Assembly: GCF_022234545.1 (NCBI RefSeq) | Contig: NZ_JAIEUI010000007.1 | Location: 186,001-250,000 of the forward strand | From: Paenibacillus piscarius | GTDB taxonomy: Bacteria; Bacillota; Bacilli; Paenibacillales; Paenibacillaceae | DNA: 64,000 nucleotides | Direction of reading: 5' to 3' | Shown here: positions 17,147 to 25,330 of the stretch, piece after piece | Numbering within the stretch: position 1 is the first letter of the stretch | Layout: the number at the start of each line of letters is the position of its first letter | The notes under the pieces: model-generated | What the model saw: the letters and a program-made list of their open reading frames with translations, nothing else | What the model was told of the DNA's origin: nothing | Databases searched by the model: none | Program-made: the position numbers and the translations under genes

Positions 17147-18144
17147 CACATTCTTCCTTCCTTGCCGGCCCTTGCGTAGCCGATAATATCCGCCAGGGAC
17201 TGGTCCAGCCCGATTCCGGGCCTCCAGCCTGGAACAACAGCAGAGCCTGCGGATTCGTCAGGTGTTATCTTTCTATTAACAGATTCAGAAGGCGGCCCCG
17301 CCGGAACGGCAGATGCCGCAGAGCCATTGCCCCGGTCTGCCTCCACCGGCTCAGGTCCCCAATCCATAGGAACCGGAACAGCGGCGTGGGCCAGCAGCTT
17401 CTCCGCGATCTCCCCCAGCCCGTGTTCCGTGCCGGAATCAATGCGGTAGATCCTGCCGGCCTCCCCTGCATCAAGAATACAGCCATACGCACGCACAGCG
17501 TCACGCACATCCAAGAAGTCACGCTTGGCCTGGCGCGAAGAGAGCCGGAAGACTGCAGGCGCAGCCTCGCCGGCTGCCGCAGCCGCTTCGCTGCGTACAA
17601 TATGCCCGGCCAGCAGGGAACAGAAGCCTGTGGACGGGCCGGGACCGATCAGATTCGAGGGCTCTGCCATCAGGACAGGCAGCTTGAACAAGGTTCCCCA
17701 GGCCAGTGAGACCAATTCTTCCAGTGTCTTGCTGAGGCTGTATGGATGAGGAGGCACCTCACTGGCCGGTCTGTACTTAAGCCGGGAGCCGGCGACCAGA
17801 ATACGGCCGGCCGGCTGGGAACGCAGCGCCTCAAGCAGATACAGGGTTGCCATAACATTGGTCTCCATATAGAGCAGCGGGTCCCGCCAGGACTCCGGGA
17901 CCGAATTCCTGCCGGCCAAATGCAAGACAAGTTCAGGCTTAATTGCCGCAACCATGGCCGCAACCGCCCGGCGGTCCCCCAGGTCACAGACATAAGACTG
18001 TACGCCGGGGGGAAACAGGGAAGCTTCCCCGGTGCTGCGGCGTACTACGGCGGTTACCTCTGCTCCCTCACCGGCAAAATAAGCTGCGGCATGCCGGCCT
18101 GTAAAGCCGGCTGCTCCGGTAATCAGCAGCCGCCGCCCCTTCAT
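17146..18144 (-). CDS. NAD(P)-dependent sugar-nucleotide SDR (GDP-6-deoxy-4-keto-mannose reductase-like)
   Basis: A 332-residue extended short-chain dehydrogenase. LLITGAAGFTGRHAAAYFAG is the Rossmann glycine motif; VLHLAGRNSVPESW and the catalytic HPYSLSKTLEE (YxxxK) follow. SNLIGPGPSTGFCSLLAGHI and RDFLDVRDAVRAY are typical of the RMD/GMD branch. The C-terminus WRPGIGLDQSLADII is conserved, but an about 40-residue Ala/Pro/Ser-rich insertion (residues about 265-305) precedes it, unlike usual family members. It overlaps its neighbours by 1-4 nt on both sides, inside the operon. It likely makes a deoxysugar nucleotide; the exact product is not certain. Confidence 0.85.
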   Translation of the reverse strand: MKGRRLLITGAAGFTGRHAAAYFAGEGAEVTAVVRRSTGEASLFPPGVQSYVCDLGDRRAVAAMVAAIKPELVLHLAGRNSVPESWRDPLLYMETNVMATLYLLEALRSQPAGRILVAGSRLKYRPASEVPPHPYSLSKTLEELVSLAWGTLFKLPVLMAEPSNLIGPGPSTGFCSLLAGHIVRSEAAAAAGEAAPAVFRLSSRQAKRDFLDVRDAVRAYGCILDAGEAGRIYRIDSGTEHGLGEIAEKLLAHAAVPVPMDWGPEPVEADRGNGSAASAVPAGPPSESVNRKITPDESAGSAVVPGWRPGIGLDQSLADIIGYARAGKEGRM

Positions 18145-18980
18145 GTCGGCATCTCCCGGTTGTACATGAAGCGGGCCAGCTCTTCAAGCATCCGTGGATA
18201 GGCTGGAAGCTGCACCTTTACATCGCTCCGGGTGCTGACCAGTGTCCGGTCTTGAACCGGGTCCTGCACGGGAATAATCTCCACATTCTCTTTATGGAAG
18301 ACCGACTGCATCATCTGCAGCAGCCGGTATTTGCTTACAGGCTCCGGATGGGCCAGATGGATCAGCCCGGAGAGACCGGAGTCCAGCTGGGCATCGATCA
18401 CCTTGGCCAGCTCCAGAGTGGTAACCCCGTTCCACATCACGCGTTCATATCCGCTCACCCGGCCCTCCTGGGCCAGGAACCATTCCATCAGCCCGATGCC
18501 GCCCTGGCGGATTTCCGGCCCGATGATCGAGGTGCGGATGGTCAGATGTCCGGGAGCGTGCACCTCGCCAAGACTTTTGGTCAGGGCATAGACGGATGTA
18601 CCGTCGGGGATGTCCTCCTCGGTATACCCTCCGCGCGTTCCTTCAAACACACAGTCGCTGCTGATATGGATCAGCCGGGCCTGGATATTATCTGCTGCCC
18701 GCCGCAGGCGGTGGGGAAGGAACCCGTTGACATGGTACGCGCCAATCCGGTCCCGTTCCGCGAATTGATTGAGTACCCCCATCGCATTAATCATGCAATG
18801 GGGGGAGACGATCTCGACCAGCTTCTCCACGCCGGCGATGTCATCTGCATCGACATACAACCCGCCTAGGTCATTCTTATCCCGGGTTGTATGGAAGACG
18901 TGATGCTTGCCCTGGCGGCGAAAGTACTCCGCCAGCATGTGACCTGCCATACCATTTCCGCCGAGAATCAGAAGTTTCAC
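18141..18980 (-). CDS. RmlD-like sugar-nucleotide 4-ketoreductase
   Basis: A 279-residue reductase of the dTDP-4-dehydrorhamnose reductase (RmlD) group: MKLLILGGNGMAGHMLAEYF, then INAMGVLNQFAERD, ISSDCVFEGTRGGYTEED (RmlD has STDYVFDG) and YALTKSLGEVHA with the YxxxK catalytic pair. It follows a UDP-GlcNAc 4,6-dehydratase-like gene with a 4-nt overlap and lacks the cupin domain of CapF. In that setting it resembles the FnlB/WbvR step, reduction of a UDP-4-keto-6-deoxy-L-HexNAc. dTDP-rhamnose synthesis is less likely because rmlB and rmlC are absent here. Confidence 0.87.
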   Translation of the reverse strand: MKLLILGGNGMAGHMLAEYFRRQGKHHVFHTTRDKNDLGGLYVDADDIAGVEKLVEIVSPHCMINAMGVLNQFAERDRIGAYHVNGFLPHRLRRAADNIQARLIHISSDCVFEGTRGGYTEEDIPDGTSVYALTKSLGEVHAPGHLTIRTSIIGPEIRQGGIGLMEWFLAQEGRVSGYERVMWNGVTTLELAKVIDAQLDSGLSGLIHLAHPEPVSKYRLLQMMQSVFHKENVEIIPVQDPVQDRTLVSTRSDVKVQLPAYPRMLEELARFMYNREMPT

Positions 18981-19963
18981 TTGAGGAACCCTCCCCGGAT
19001 CAGGATATCCTTGATTTCGGAGCGCTCCATCAGATTGTTCTCCGAGCTGAAGCTGTTGAAGGACACCGGCGGGAATGAACGGTAATGCTCCTTCAGCTCC
19101 GGCATATCCAGGGTAGGAAGGATGACCAGATATTGCTCGTCATAGACAACCGTGGTCTGGCTCTCGAAATCGCTCATTAGAATTTCGTGGATTTTCTCCC
19201 CCGGCCGGATACCGGCCTCCACCATGGTGACATCACTCCGGCCCGAAGCCTCGATCAGCACCTCGGCCAGATCTACAATCCGGCAGGTTGGCATGGTCAT
19301 GACGAAGATCTCGCCGCCGATGCTGACATCGGAAGCCTTGAACAGCAGCGTAATGGCATCGCGCAGCGTGAAGAAGAACCGGGTCATGTTCATGTCGGTA
19401 ATCCGCACCTGCCCTTTATCCTGAATCTGCTTCATGAACAGATGCACGACGCTGCCGTTGGTACCCAGGACATTGCCTCCCCGTACTGTAACGAACCGTG
19501 TACCTGAGCCGATCAGATTGGCATAGACGAACAGCTTCTCGCCGATAGCCTTGGTCATGCCGTAGAAGTTCGACGGATTGGCCGCCTTGTCGGTAGAGAT
19601 GTAGATCGCCTTCTCCACCTGATTGGCAATCGCCGCTTCAATGACATTCTGCGTGCCGACCACATTGGTCTTGAGCGCCTCATACGGCTGGTCTTCACAG
19701 ACGGGTACATGCTTGAGCGCCGCCAGATGGAAGATATAATCGACGCCGCGGCAGGCGGCAACAAGCGCCTCCTTGTCACGGATATCGCCGATGATGAAGC
19801 TGAGCCGCTGATCCTCAAACTCACGGCTCATGGCTACCTGTGCAGACTCGCTGCGGGAGAATATGATGATTTCCTCAGGATGCTGCGGCAGCAGCTGCCG
19901 GATCAGCTCATGCCCCCAGGAACCGGTACCGCCAGTCACCAGAATCCGTTTATTATTGAACAT
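18977..19963 (-). CDS. UDP-GlcNAc 4,6-dehydratase/5-epimerase (PseB/CapE/FnlA type)
   Basis: A 328-residue extended SDR: ILVTGGTGSWGHELIRQLLP, YIFHLAALKHVPVCEDQPYE, ISTDKAANPSNFYGMTKAIG (catalytic YxxxK region), GGNVLGTNGSVVHLF, TDMNMTRFFFTLRDA and GIRPGEKIHEILMS. These are the hallmarks of soluble inverting UDP-GlcNAc 4,6-dehydratases, which make UDP-2-acetamido-2,6-dideoxy-L-arabino-hexos-4-ulose. The start at 19963 has GGAGGG 7 nt upstream. It overlaps the preceding 2-epimerase gene by 11 nt and the following reductase by 4 nt, so the three enzymes form a coupled pathway unit. Confidence 0.9.
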   Translation of the reverse strand: MFNNKRILVTGGTGSWGHELIRQLLPQHPEEIIIFSRSESAQVAMSREFEDQRLSFIIGDIRDKEALVAACRGVDYIFHLAALKHVPVCEDQPYEALKTNVVGTQNVIEAAIANQVEKAIYISTDKAANPSNFYGMTKAIGEKLFVYANLIGSGTRFVTVRGGNVLGTNGSVVHLFMKQIQDKGQVRITDMNMTRFFFTLRDAITLLFKASDVSIGGEIFVMTMPTCRIVDLAEVLIEASGRSDVTMVEAGIRPGEKIHEILMSDFESQTTVVYDEQYLVILPTLDMPELKEHYRSFPPVSFNSFSSENNLMERSEIKDILIRGGFLK

Positions 19964-21047
19964 GCAGGTTCCCTCCAAGCAGAAATTTAACTACTTTATC
20001 CGAGACATCGGGGGCCAGATAGCCCTCCGGCGCCTTCCAGTCAGGCTTAAGCGACGTCATCAGCACGGTGCAGCGCAGAATGCTGTCTTTCTCTACACCA
20101 GACACTATATTACTGCCGCAATCAACCGTCTCCGGACGCTCTGTCGTCCGGCGGATGGTCACAGTGGGCACGCCCATCAGGCAGCATTCCTCCTGAACGG
20201 TCCCGCTGTCGGTAATGGCGCACAGGGCATGCCGTTCCAGATGAACGAAATCAAAAAATCCGAACGGCTCATGGAATTCTACCAGCGGGTGCATGGTCAG
20301 CGGGAACTGCTCCGTCAGCTTGGAGCGTGTGCGGGGATGGATGCTGCAGATCAGGCGGAGCCCGAAATGTTCGGCCACCAGGTTCAGCCCGGACATAATT
20401 TGGAGCAGGGCTTCAGGATCATCCACGTTCTCGGCCCGGTGGGCTGTCACCAGCAGATACTGTCCTGCTGTCAGTTCAAGCCGGGACAGTATGCCGCTGC
20501 CCCCGATTCTCTCTTCATAATGCGTAATGACTTCATGAATAGGGTTGCCGGTCAGCACGATCCGCTGGCTGGGGAACCCTTCGCTGAGCAGATGTCTTTT
20601 GCTCTGCTGGGTATAAGGCATATTTATGGTTGAGACGGCATCTATGACACGGCGGTTCTTCTCCTCCGGTACTCTCAGATCGTAGCAGCGGTTCCCGGCC
20701 TCCATATGAACGACAGGAATGCCCATCCGCTCGGCAAGAATGGCACACAGCGCACTGTTGGTATCCCCCAGCAGCAGAATCCGGTCCGGCTGCTCCTGAA
20801 GCAGGATGCCCTCCAGGCTGCCGAACATGGCGGCAAGCTGCCCGCCGAGTCCGGCCTGCTTCTCCTGCAGCACATAGTCCGGTGCGCGGAGCCCCAGCTC
20901 AGCGAAGAAAATTCCGCTGAGGCTTGCGGTAAAGTTCTGTCCCGTGTGCACCAGCACATGCCGCCCGGCATACTTATCGAGCAGAGGGATGATGAGGCTG
21001 AGCCGGATAATCTCGGGCCGTGTGCCCAAAATCGTCATGATCTTCAT
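19953..21047 (-). CDS. UDP-GlcNAc 2-epimerase family protein (FnlC/CapG/WbjD-like)
   Basis: A 364-residue GT-B-fold epimerase: MKIMTILGTRPEIIRLSLII, LLLGDTNSALCAILAERMGI, VHMEAGNRCYDLRVPEEKNR, VTAHRAENVDDPEALLQI and SDSG-equivalent AITDSGTVQEECCLMGVP. The EAGNRC-[YF]-D-x-RVPEE form is that of the FnlC/CapG branch, which epimerises C2 of a UDP-6-deoxy-L-HexNAc, rather than of WecB/MnaA itself. With the dehydratase and reductase downstream it completes a route to UDP-L-FucNAc, UDP-L-QuiNAc or a close relative. The start at 21047 follows GGGAG; the longer frame is G+C-rich antisense-like sequence. Confidence 0.88.
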   Translation of the reverse strand: MKIMTILGTRPEIIRLSLIIPLLDKYAGRHVLVHTGQNFTASLSGIFFAELGLRAPDYVLQEKQAGLGGQLAAMFGSLEGILLQEQPDRILLLGDTNSALCAILAERMGIPVVHMEAGNRCYDLRVPEEKNRRVIDAVSTINMPYTQQSKRHLLSEGFPSQRIVLTGNPIHEVITHYEERIGGSGILSRLELTAGQYLLVTAHRAENVDDPEALLQIMSGLNLVAEHFGLRLICSIHPRTRSKLTEQFPLTMHPLVEFHEPFGFFDFVHLERHALCAITDSGTVQEECCLMGVPTVTIRRTTERPETVDCGSNIVSGVEKDSILRCTVLMTSLKPDWKAPEGYLAPDVSDKVVKFLLGGNLHVQ

Positions 21048-21132
21048 GGGTTCACTCCCCTTCGATGTTGGCCTGCCCTTCTGCAGGGGGCAGGCGGTTC
21101 TGGCGTGCCGTCCGCGGCATTGCGCGCGGACC

Positions 21133-22662
21133 TTAAGCCCCCTTGCGCCGCCGCTTCGTCCGGCGGCGCACAGCCCGGCCCGCGCGGCGCTTCTTGCCGC
21201 CGCCGCTGGCCCTCCGGCGCGCGGTGCCGGCCGCGCGCTTCCTGCGGCCCGTGCGCTTGCCGGCACGGGCCTTGGCCGAGCGGCGCAGCTTGCCGCGCCG
21301 CAGCTTCGCCGCCCGCAGCCGTGAGGCGCGCCGGGCGGAACGCTCCCGCGGCTGCGCAGCTGCGGGTGACTCTTCGCCCGCTGGCGGCGCTGCGGGCGGA
21401 AGGGCCTCGCCGCCGTGGGCTTGCGGCGGGTGGAGGCAATAGCGGAGATGCCATCTCTCCGCTAAGCCCTGCAGACGGGCGCGGTAAGCCGCCGGGCCGT
21501 AAGCGGCCCAGATGCGTTCCCGCGCCTGGCTGCCGATGGCCGCCGCCTGCGCCTGATCGGCCAGAAGAACGTTCACCCGCTCGGCCAGCAGACCGGTTTC
21601 CCCCACAGGCACAAGCAGGTCAGCATAACCTGCAGCGATCAGAATCTCCCGCAGGCCGCCGGAATCATAGGCCACAACCGGCTTGCTGAAGGCATAGCCC
21701 TCTAATGCCGTCATTCCGAAGCCTTCGCGGATCAGGCTGGGGACGACAAGAATATCCATGGCGCAATAAGCAGCGGGCAGACATTCTTCGTATCCGACGA
21801 ACCGGAAGCGGGAGGTCAGACCCTCCATTTTCACTCTGCGGACACAGCGGTCATAATAGCTTTTATCGCCTGGAGTCCCGACAACGAGGTAACGGGTAGC
21901 CGGATGCTGCTCATGCACCAGCGCGGCCATGCGGACGAAATGCTCCAGCCCCTTCTCCTTATTAATGAAGGAAGAGACATAACCGATCAACGGCTCCCCC
22001 GGTGCAATCCCGAGCTCACCCCGCCGTTCGCCCCTCAGCTTGCTCCAGGCATCTAACATCATATCCGCATCATTCCAGGACGGGGGGAGCTGCGTCACCT
22101 TGCCCTCGCGGATATCGTCCGGGAAGCAGGCCGCCGCCGTCTGCGAGATCGCCAGAATCTCATCGCTGTGCTGATGGATCAGATCTACGCTCAGCGGAGT
22201 GAACTCATTGTCGATGATTCTCTCGGAGATCTTCCAGACCACCGGTATTCCCAGCGACTTCGCCGCAATCGGCGGCAGGGCATGGACACAGGTACTGGAG
22301 ATAATGAAGGCCGGACACTGTACCGCCAGCCAGCGGCACAGCTCCTGGTAATCCGCGCTCTCCTGAAGCTTGCGGAGATCGGCGGGAAGACCCGCATACG
22401 GAGTGTACATTCCATAGACCAGCGGAATCGACATCAGCCGGACCTCAATCCCGTAGCTCCGGGCCAGACGTGTCAGCTTCCCGTCCTGCGGAGCTACAAG
22501 GATACAATTGAAGTAAGCTGACAGCTCCCGGCTGAAGAACAACAGCAGCTTCTCCGCACCCGTAATGCTGCGAGTATTAGATACATGGGAAAAGAGGACA
22601 ATGGTAGCTTTGTCGGCCATGGTGTCTCGGCGCTCCCCCGCGAGGGGCTGTGGAGCAGCCAT
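21133..22662 (-). CDS. GT4-family glycosyltransferase with Arg-rich C-terminal tail
   Basis: A 509-residue protein. Residues about 15-400 are a GT4 enzyme: IVLFSHVSNTRSITGAEKLL, LIGYVSSFINKEKGLEHFVR and the donor loop REGFGMTALEGYAFSKPVV (E-x7-E). The last 71 residues are extraordinary: 36 are Arg or Lys, the rest mostly Ala/Gly, with no predicted fold. Such tails occur elsewhere in this window on spore-cluster proteins and may bind anionic polymer or anchor the enzyme in the coat. The start is uncertain: ATG 22662 has AGGGAGG only 3 nt before it, while ATG 22620 has a distant GGGGGAG. Two direct repeats GTAAAACTT lie just upstream on the coding strand. Confidence 0.85.
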   Translation of the reverse strand: MAAPQPLAGERRDTMADKATIVLFSHVSNTRSITGAEKLLLFFSRELSAYFNCILVAPQDGKLTRLARSYGIEVRLMSIPLVYGMYTPYAGLPADLRKLQESADYQELCRWLAVQCPAFIISSTCVHALPPIAAKSLGIPVVWKISERIIDNEFTPLSVDLIHQHSDEILAISQTAAACFPDDIREGKVTQLPPSWNDADMMLDAWSKLRGERRGELGIAPGEPLIGYVSSFINKEKGLEHFVRMAALVHEQHPATRYLVVGTPGDKSYYDRCVRRVKMEGLTSRFRFVGYEECLPAAYCAMDILVVPSLIREGFGMTALEGYAFSKPVVAYDSGGLREILIAAGYADLLVPVGETGLLAERVNVLLADQAQAAAIGSQARERIWAAYGPAAYRARLQGLAERWHLRYCLHPPQAHGGEALPPAAPPAGEESPAAAQPRERSARRASRLRAAKLRRGKLRRSAKARAGKRTGRRKRAAGTARRRASGGGKKRRAGRAVRRRTKRRRKGA

Positions 22663-22786
22663 TCACCTCCCTAAAAGTTTTACGAAGCATCAGCTTAAGT
22701 TTTACCAAGCCTTACTCTAGGGCAGGCTAACATCTCTGCCCGGTAATCCAGTATATTGGGGGGACAAAGAGGCCGGCACGACATCT

Positions 22787-22833
22787 GACCCCTGTACAAA
22801 TGCACATTTTTGCCCCCACCGGCCGCAGGGGTC
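22787..22833 (-). terminator. hairpin downstream of the CgeB-like pair
   Basis: 8-bp perfect inverted repeat GACCCCTG/CAGGGGTC with a 31-nt loop, just after the stop of the CgeB-like gene at 22844. There is no T-run, so termination efficiency is uncertain. Confidence 0.4.
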
Positions 22834-22843
22834 CCTCCTCCGG

Positions 22844-23977
22844 TCAGCCGTAAATGATCCCCAGCATCTGGGTCAGGCGTTTGCTGTACGTGTGATCCTT
22901 CAGCGTCCGCTCGAAGGCGCGCAGCGCCATCTCCCGGCGTTCTTCCTCATGCGTCAGGTAATACTGGATTTTGTCCATCATCTCCCGGGGGCTGCTGAAG
23001 GTGTCAATCTCCTCCCCGACCTTGTAGAAGGAGCCCATATCCTCGCGGGCATCGCAGAGCTGCAGCGTGCCGCTGGCGGCGATTTCGAACGTGCGCGGAT
23101 TCGGCGATACCGCCGGGATAATCAGCGTGTTATTGTTGACAGCCTCATCGATGTGCGAGCGGTGGAGGTTGATGACCACCTTCGAGCCGCTGTAGGCGAC
23201 CGCCGTCTCCTGCGGAGACATCCACTTGCCGATCTCAATCCGGTCACCGTAGAGCGGCGCTTCAGGCAACCGGTCCCACCAGATCCCGTTAATAACCGTG
23301 TTATAGCTCATGAGCTCAGGCATAATATCGCGGAAGAAGTTGATCCGGTTCCAGTACGCCGACCCGATGAAGCTGACGTCGCGGCTGATCGGCGAACGTC
23401 CGGTCGTCGGGCGGTAATGCTCGCGGTGGGCGGCGAACGGAAGGTAATGGACCTCACTGCAGCCGAGGCCCCGGTAGAACTCCACGCAATTACGCTCCAA
23501 TGTGAATACATAGTCATAGTGGTTCACAATCTTAATTGTGAAGTCGGTATAGTACGGATCGTCCGTAAGCCAGATGGCTGTTCTGATCCCCTGGCCGCGC
23601 AGCACGGCAACCTGCTCCAGCGGCAGGTCCATGCCGTCCAGCACCAGCACGAGATCGGGGCGCTGGGCCGCAGCCAGCTCCACCAGATTCTGGCGCACAT
23701 CGGTAACCGTCACCTGGGCCGTCAGTCTTTGGAGTGAGGAGAGCACCGCCTCATCCAGCGGAGAGTACGGGTAACCTTTGCCTGAAGCTACGTACATCAC
23801 ATGGATGTTATGCACTGGCTGAGGCTCTTCGGGCCGGCCGTCCAGAATGGCCAGGCGTCCCCGCAGATAACCCTCATCGTAGCCGGTCTTGAAGCCGGTT
23901 AGGCGTCCCCGCAGCTTCTCCTCCTCCGCAGGGGTCCGCGGCAATGGAGGGGCAGGCATAATAAACTCGTTGTTCAT
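22844..23977 (-). CDS. cgeB: CgeB-family spore glycosyltransferase
   Basis: A 377-residue CgeB-like protein. In B. subtilis CgeB is a sigma-K/GerE-dependent enzyme that modifies the spore crust. Residues about 26-45 carry GFKTGYDEGYLRGRLAILDG. The GT-B body has IRTAIWLTDDPYYTDFTIKI, NHYDYVFTLERNCVEFYRGL, DVSFIGSAYWNRINFF and the C-terminal donor segment NPRTFEIAASGTLQLCD. The start at 23977 follows AAAGGAG; the longer upstream frame belongs to the neighbour's 3' end. The second CgeB paralogue lies 34 nt upstream, same operon. Family assignment is firm; the donor sugar is unknown. Confidence 0.9.
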   Translation of the reverse strand: MNNEFIMPAPPLPRTPAEEEKLRGRLTGFKTGYDEGYLRGRLAILDGRPEEPQPVHNIHVMYVASGKGYPYSPLDEAVLSSLQRLTAQVTVTDVRQNLVELAAAQRPDLVLVLDGMDLPLEQVAVLRGQGIRTAIWLTDDPYYTDFTIKIVNHYDYVFTLERNCVEFYRGLGCSEVHYLPFAAHREHYRPTTGRSPISRDVSFIGSAYWNRINFFRDIMPELMSYNTVINGIWWDRLPEAPLYGDRIEIGKWMSPQETAVAYSGSKVVINLHRSHIDEAVNNNTLIIPAVSPNPRTFEIAASGTLQLCDAREDMGSFYKVGEEIDTFSSPREMMDKIQYYLTHEEERREMALRAFERTLKDHTYSKRLTQMLGIIYG

Positions 23978-24011
23978 AACTATTCGCTCCTTTAATAATC
24001 CAGATTGAATT

Positions 24012-25100
24012 TCACCCTTGCGCAGTAAGAACTCCCAGTAAGTGAGGCAGGCGCGAAGTAAACGTATGGCGCAGCAGCGTCGTCCGCAGCCCGCGCAGCG
24101 CATACTGTCGGCGCTCTTTCTCGTGATTCAGGTAATATTCAATTTTGCGCTTCAGCTCATCGGCCGAAGCGAAGGTCTCCAGATCGCGGCCCGGTGTATA
24201 GTGGCTGCCCAGATCCCCGCGGATATCCGTCAGCTGCATGGTTCCGCAGGCGCTGATCTCGTAGGTCCGCGGATTAATGGAGAGGGAAGGACGCTGGAAG
24301 GTATTCCGGTTATCCTGCCCGCCTTCCCAGGGGCGGTGGATGTTAATGACAAGCTTCGCGCCGCTGTAATAATTGGCGGTCTCCTCCGGCGGCATGAACC
24401 CGCTTTTGATAAAAGGCGACAGCTCCTGGTAGCAGTTCAGCCGCTCCCAGAACCCGCCGGCAATCAGCACCTTCTTGCCGCGCAGGTACGGGGCCAGCTG
24501 ATCGAACAGCTCCGTCCGGTTGCGGAAGGCGTTGCCGATGAAGACCACATCGTAGTGATACTGCGGCCCGGTCCGGCGGGGGTAGAACATCTTCGGATTG
24601 ACGCACAGCGGAAGATAGTGCACTGAGGTCATTCCAAGGGAACGGTAGAATTCCACACAATTCAGCTCATGCGTAAACACATAATCATAGTGCCTGCAGA
24701 TGACCGAGGTATCCTCTGTGAAATAAGGGTCATCCACGAACCAGATCGCCGTCTTGATACCCAGCTGCCGGATTGCGGCAATCTGCTCCAGATGATTCTC
24801 AGGGAACACATGCAGCCCGTTCATCACCAGCACCGCTTCCGGCGACTCTCTCGCCGCCACCTCCAGCATCGTTTCCGGAGAACAGATAATCAGTTCGCTT
24901 ACCAGTTGGCGCAGCGCTTCTGCCATTCCGGTGTCAATTGCCTGAAACCCCTGCGGGACATACATCAGCCTTAGCGGCCGGGACACTCCCACCTCAGGGG
25001 TACTCATGCGCTTGACGGCTTCACACAGGCCGAGATGGTATCCTTGCAGATAACCCTCCCGGTAATCGCGCGGATGTCCGCTTCTCTTTTTTGCTATCAC
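24012..25100 (-). CDS. cgeB: CgeB-family spore glycosyltransferase, second paralogue
   Basis: A 362-residue paralogue of the downstream gene, with the same motifs in order: DYREGYLQGYHLGLCEAVKR near the N-terminus (a GYxxGYxxG motif), IKTAIWFVDDPYFTEDTSVI, RHYDYVFTHELNCVEFYRSL, DVVFIGNAFRNRTELF and NPRTYEISACGTMQLTDIRG. I chose GTG 25100 because GGTGA precedes it; a TTG at 25130 is possible but without a site. It is the first gene of the minus-strand block, and a sigma-K-like -10 element lies just upstream. Both paralogues are full-length, so they probably transfer different sugars or work in sequence. Confidence 0.9.
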   Translation of the reverse strand: MIAKKRSGHPRDYREGYLQGYHLGLCEAVKRMSTPEVGVSRPLRLMYVPQGFQAIDTGMAEALRQLVSELIICSPETMLEVAARESPEAVLVMNGLHVFPENHLEQIAAIRQLGIKTAIWFVDDPYFTEDTSVICRHYDYVFTHELNCVEFYRSLGMTSVHYLPLCVNPKMFYPRRTGPQYHYDVVFIGNAFRNRTELFDQLAPYLRGKKVLIAGGFWERLNCYQELSPFIKSGFMPPEETANYYSGAKLVINIHRPWEGGQDNRNTFQRPSLSINPRTYEISACGTMQLTDIRGDLGSHYTPGRDLETFASADELKRKIEYYLNHEKERRQYALRGLRTTLLRHTFTSRLPHLLGVLTAQG

Positions 25101-25138
25101 GGCCCTCACCCTGCCCCGTCGTATTCTCAAGACAGTAG

Positions 25139-25147
25139 TACTATATG
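25139..25147 (-). promoter_or_regulatory. sigma-K-like -10 element before the cgeB pair
   Basis: The minus strand reads CATATAGTA, an exact match to the sigma-K -10 consensus CATAnnnTA, about 40 bp before the GTG start. No AC -35 is seen at the usual distance, as is common at promoters that need GerE activation. Inference from sequence match and gene function. Confidence 0.5.
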
Positions 25148-25330
25148 CGGAGTCAGCATCCGCCTCATGGACATCTGTCTGTATTGCGCTGAAATTGGCA
25201 GATGCCCCCTGTCTTTCGCCCGCTTGGCCCGAACCCTTGCCGTTTGTCCACGCTCTTTGCGGGGTCCGCAGAAATCATTTACAATTAGAGGAATAACCGT
25301 TCGCGGGAGGAGAGCCTACCGAGGGGGAAT

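Noticed and set aside
20944..21689. Plus-strand frames in the G+C-rich region 20.9-21.7 kb
   Set aside because: Arg/Ala/Pro-rich translations opposite the Arg-rich tail of the glycosyltransferase and the 2-epimerase; no start sites.
22892..23737. 281-codon plus-strand frame opposite a CgeB-like gene
   Set aside because: No ribosome site or recognisable domain; the minus-strand frame codes a complete CgeB-like protein.
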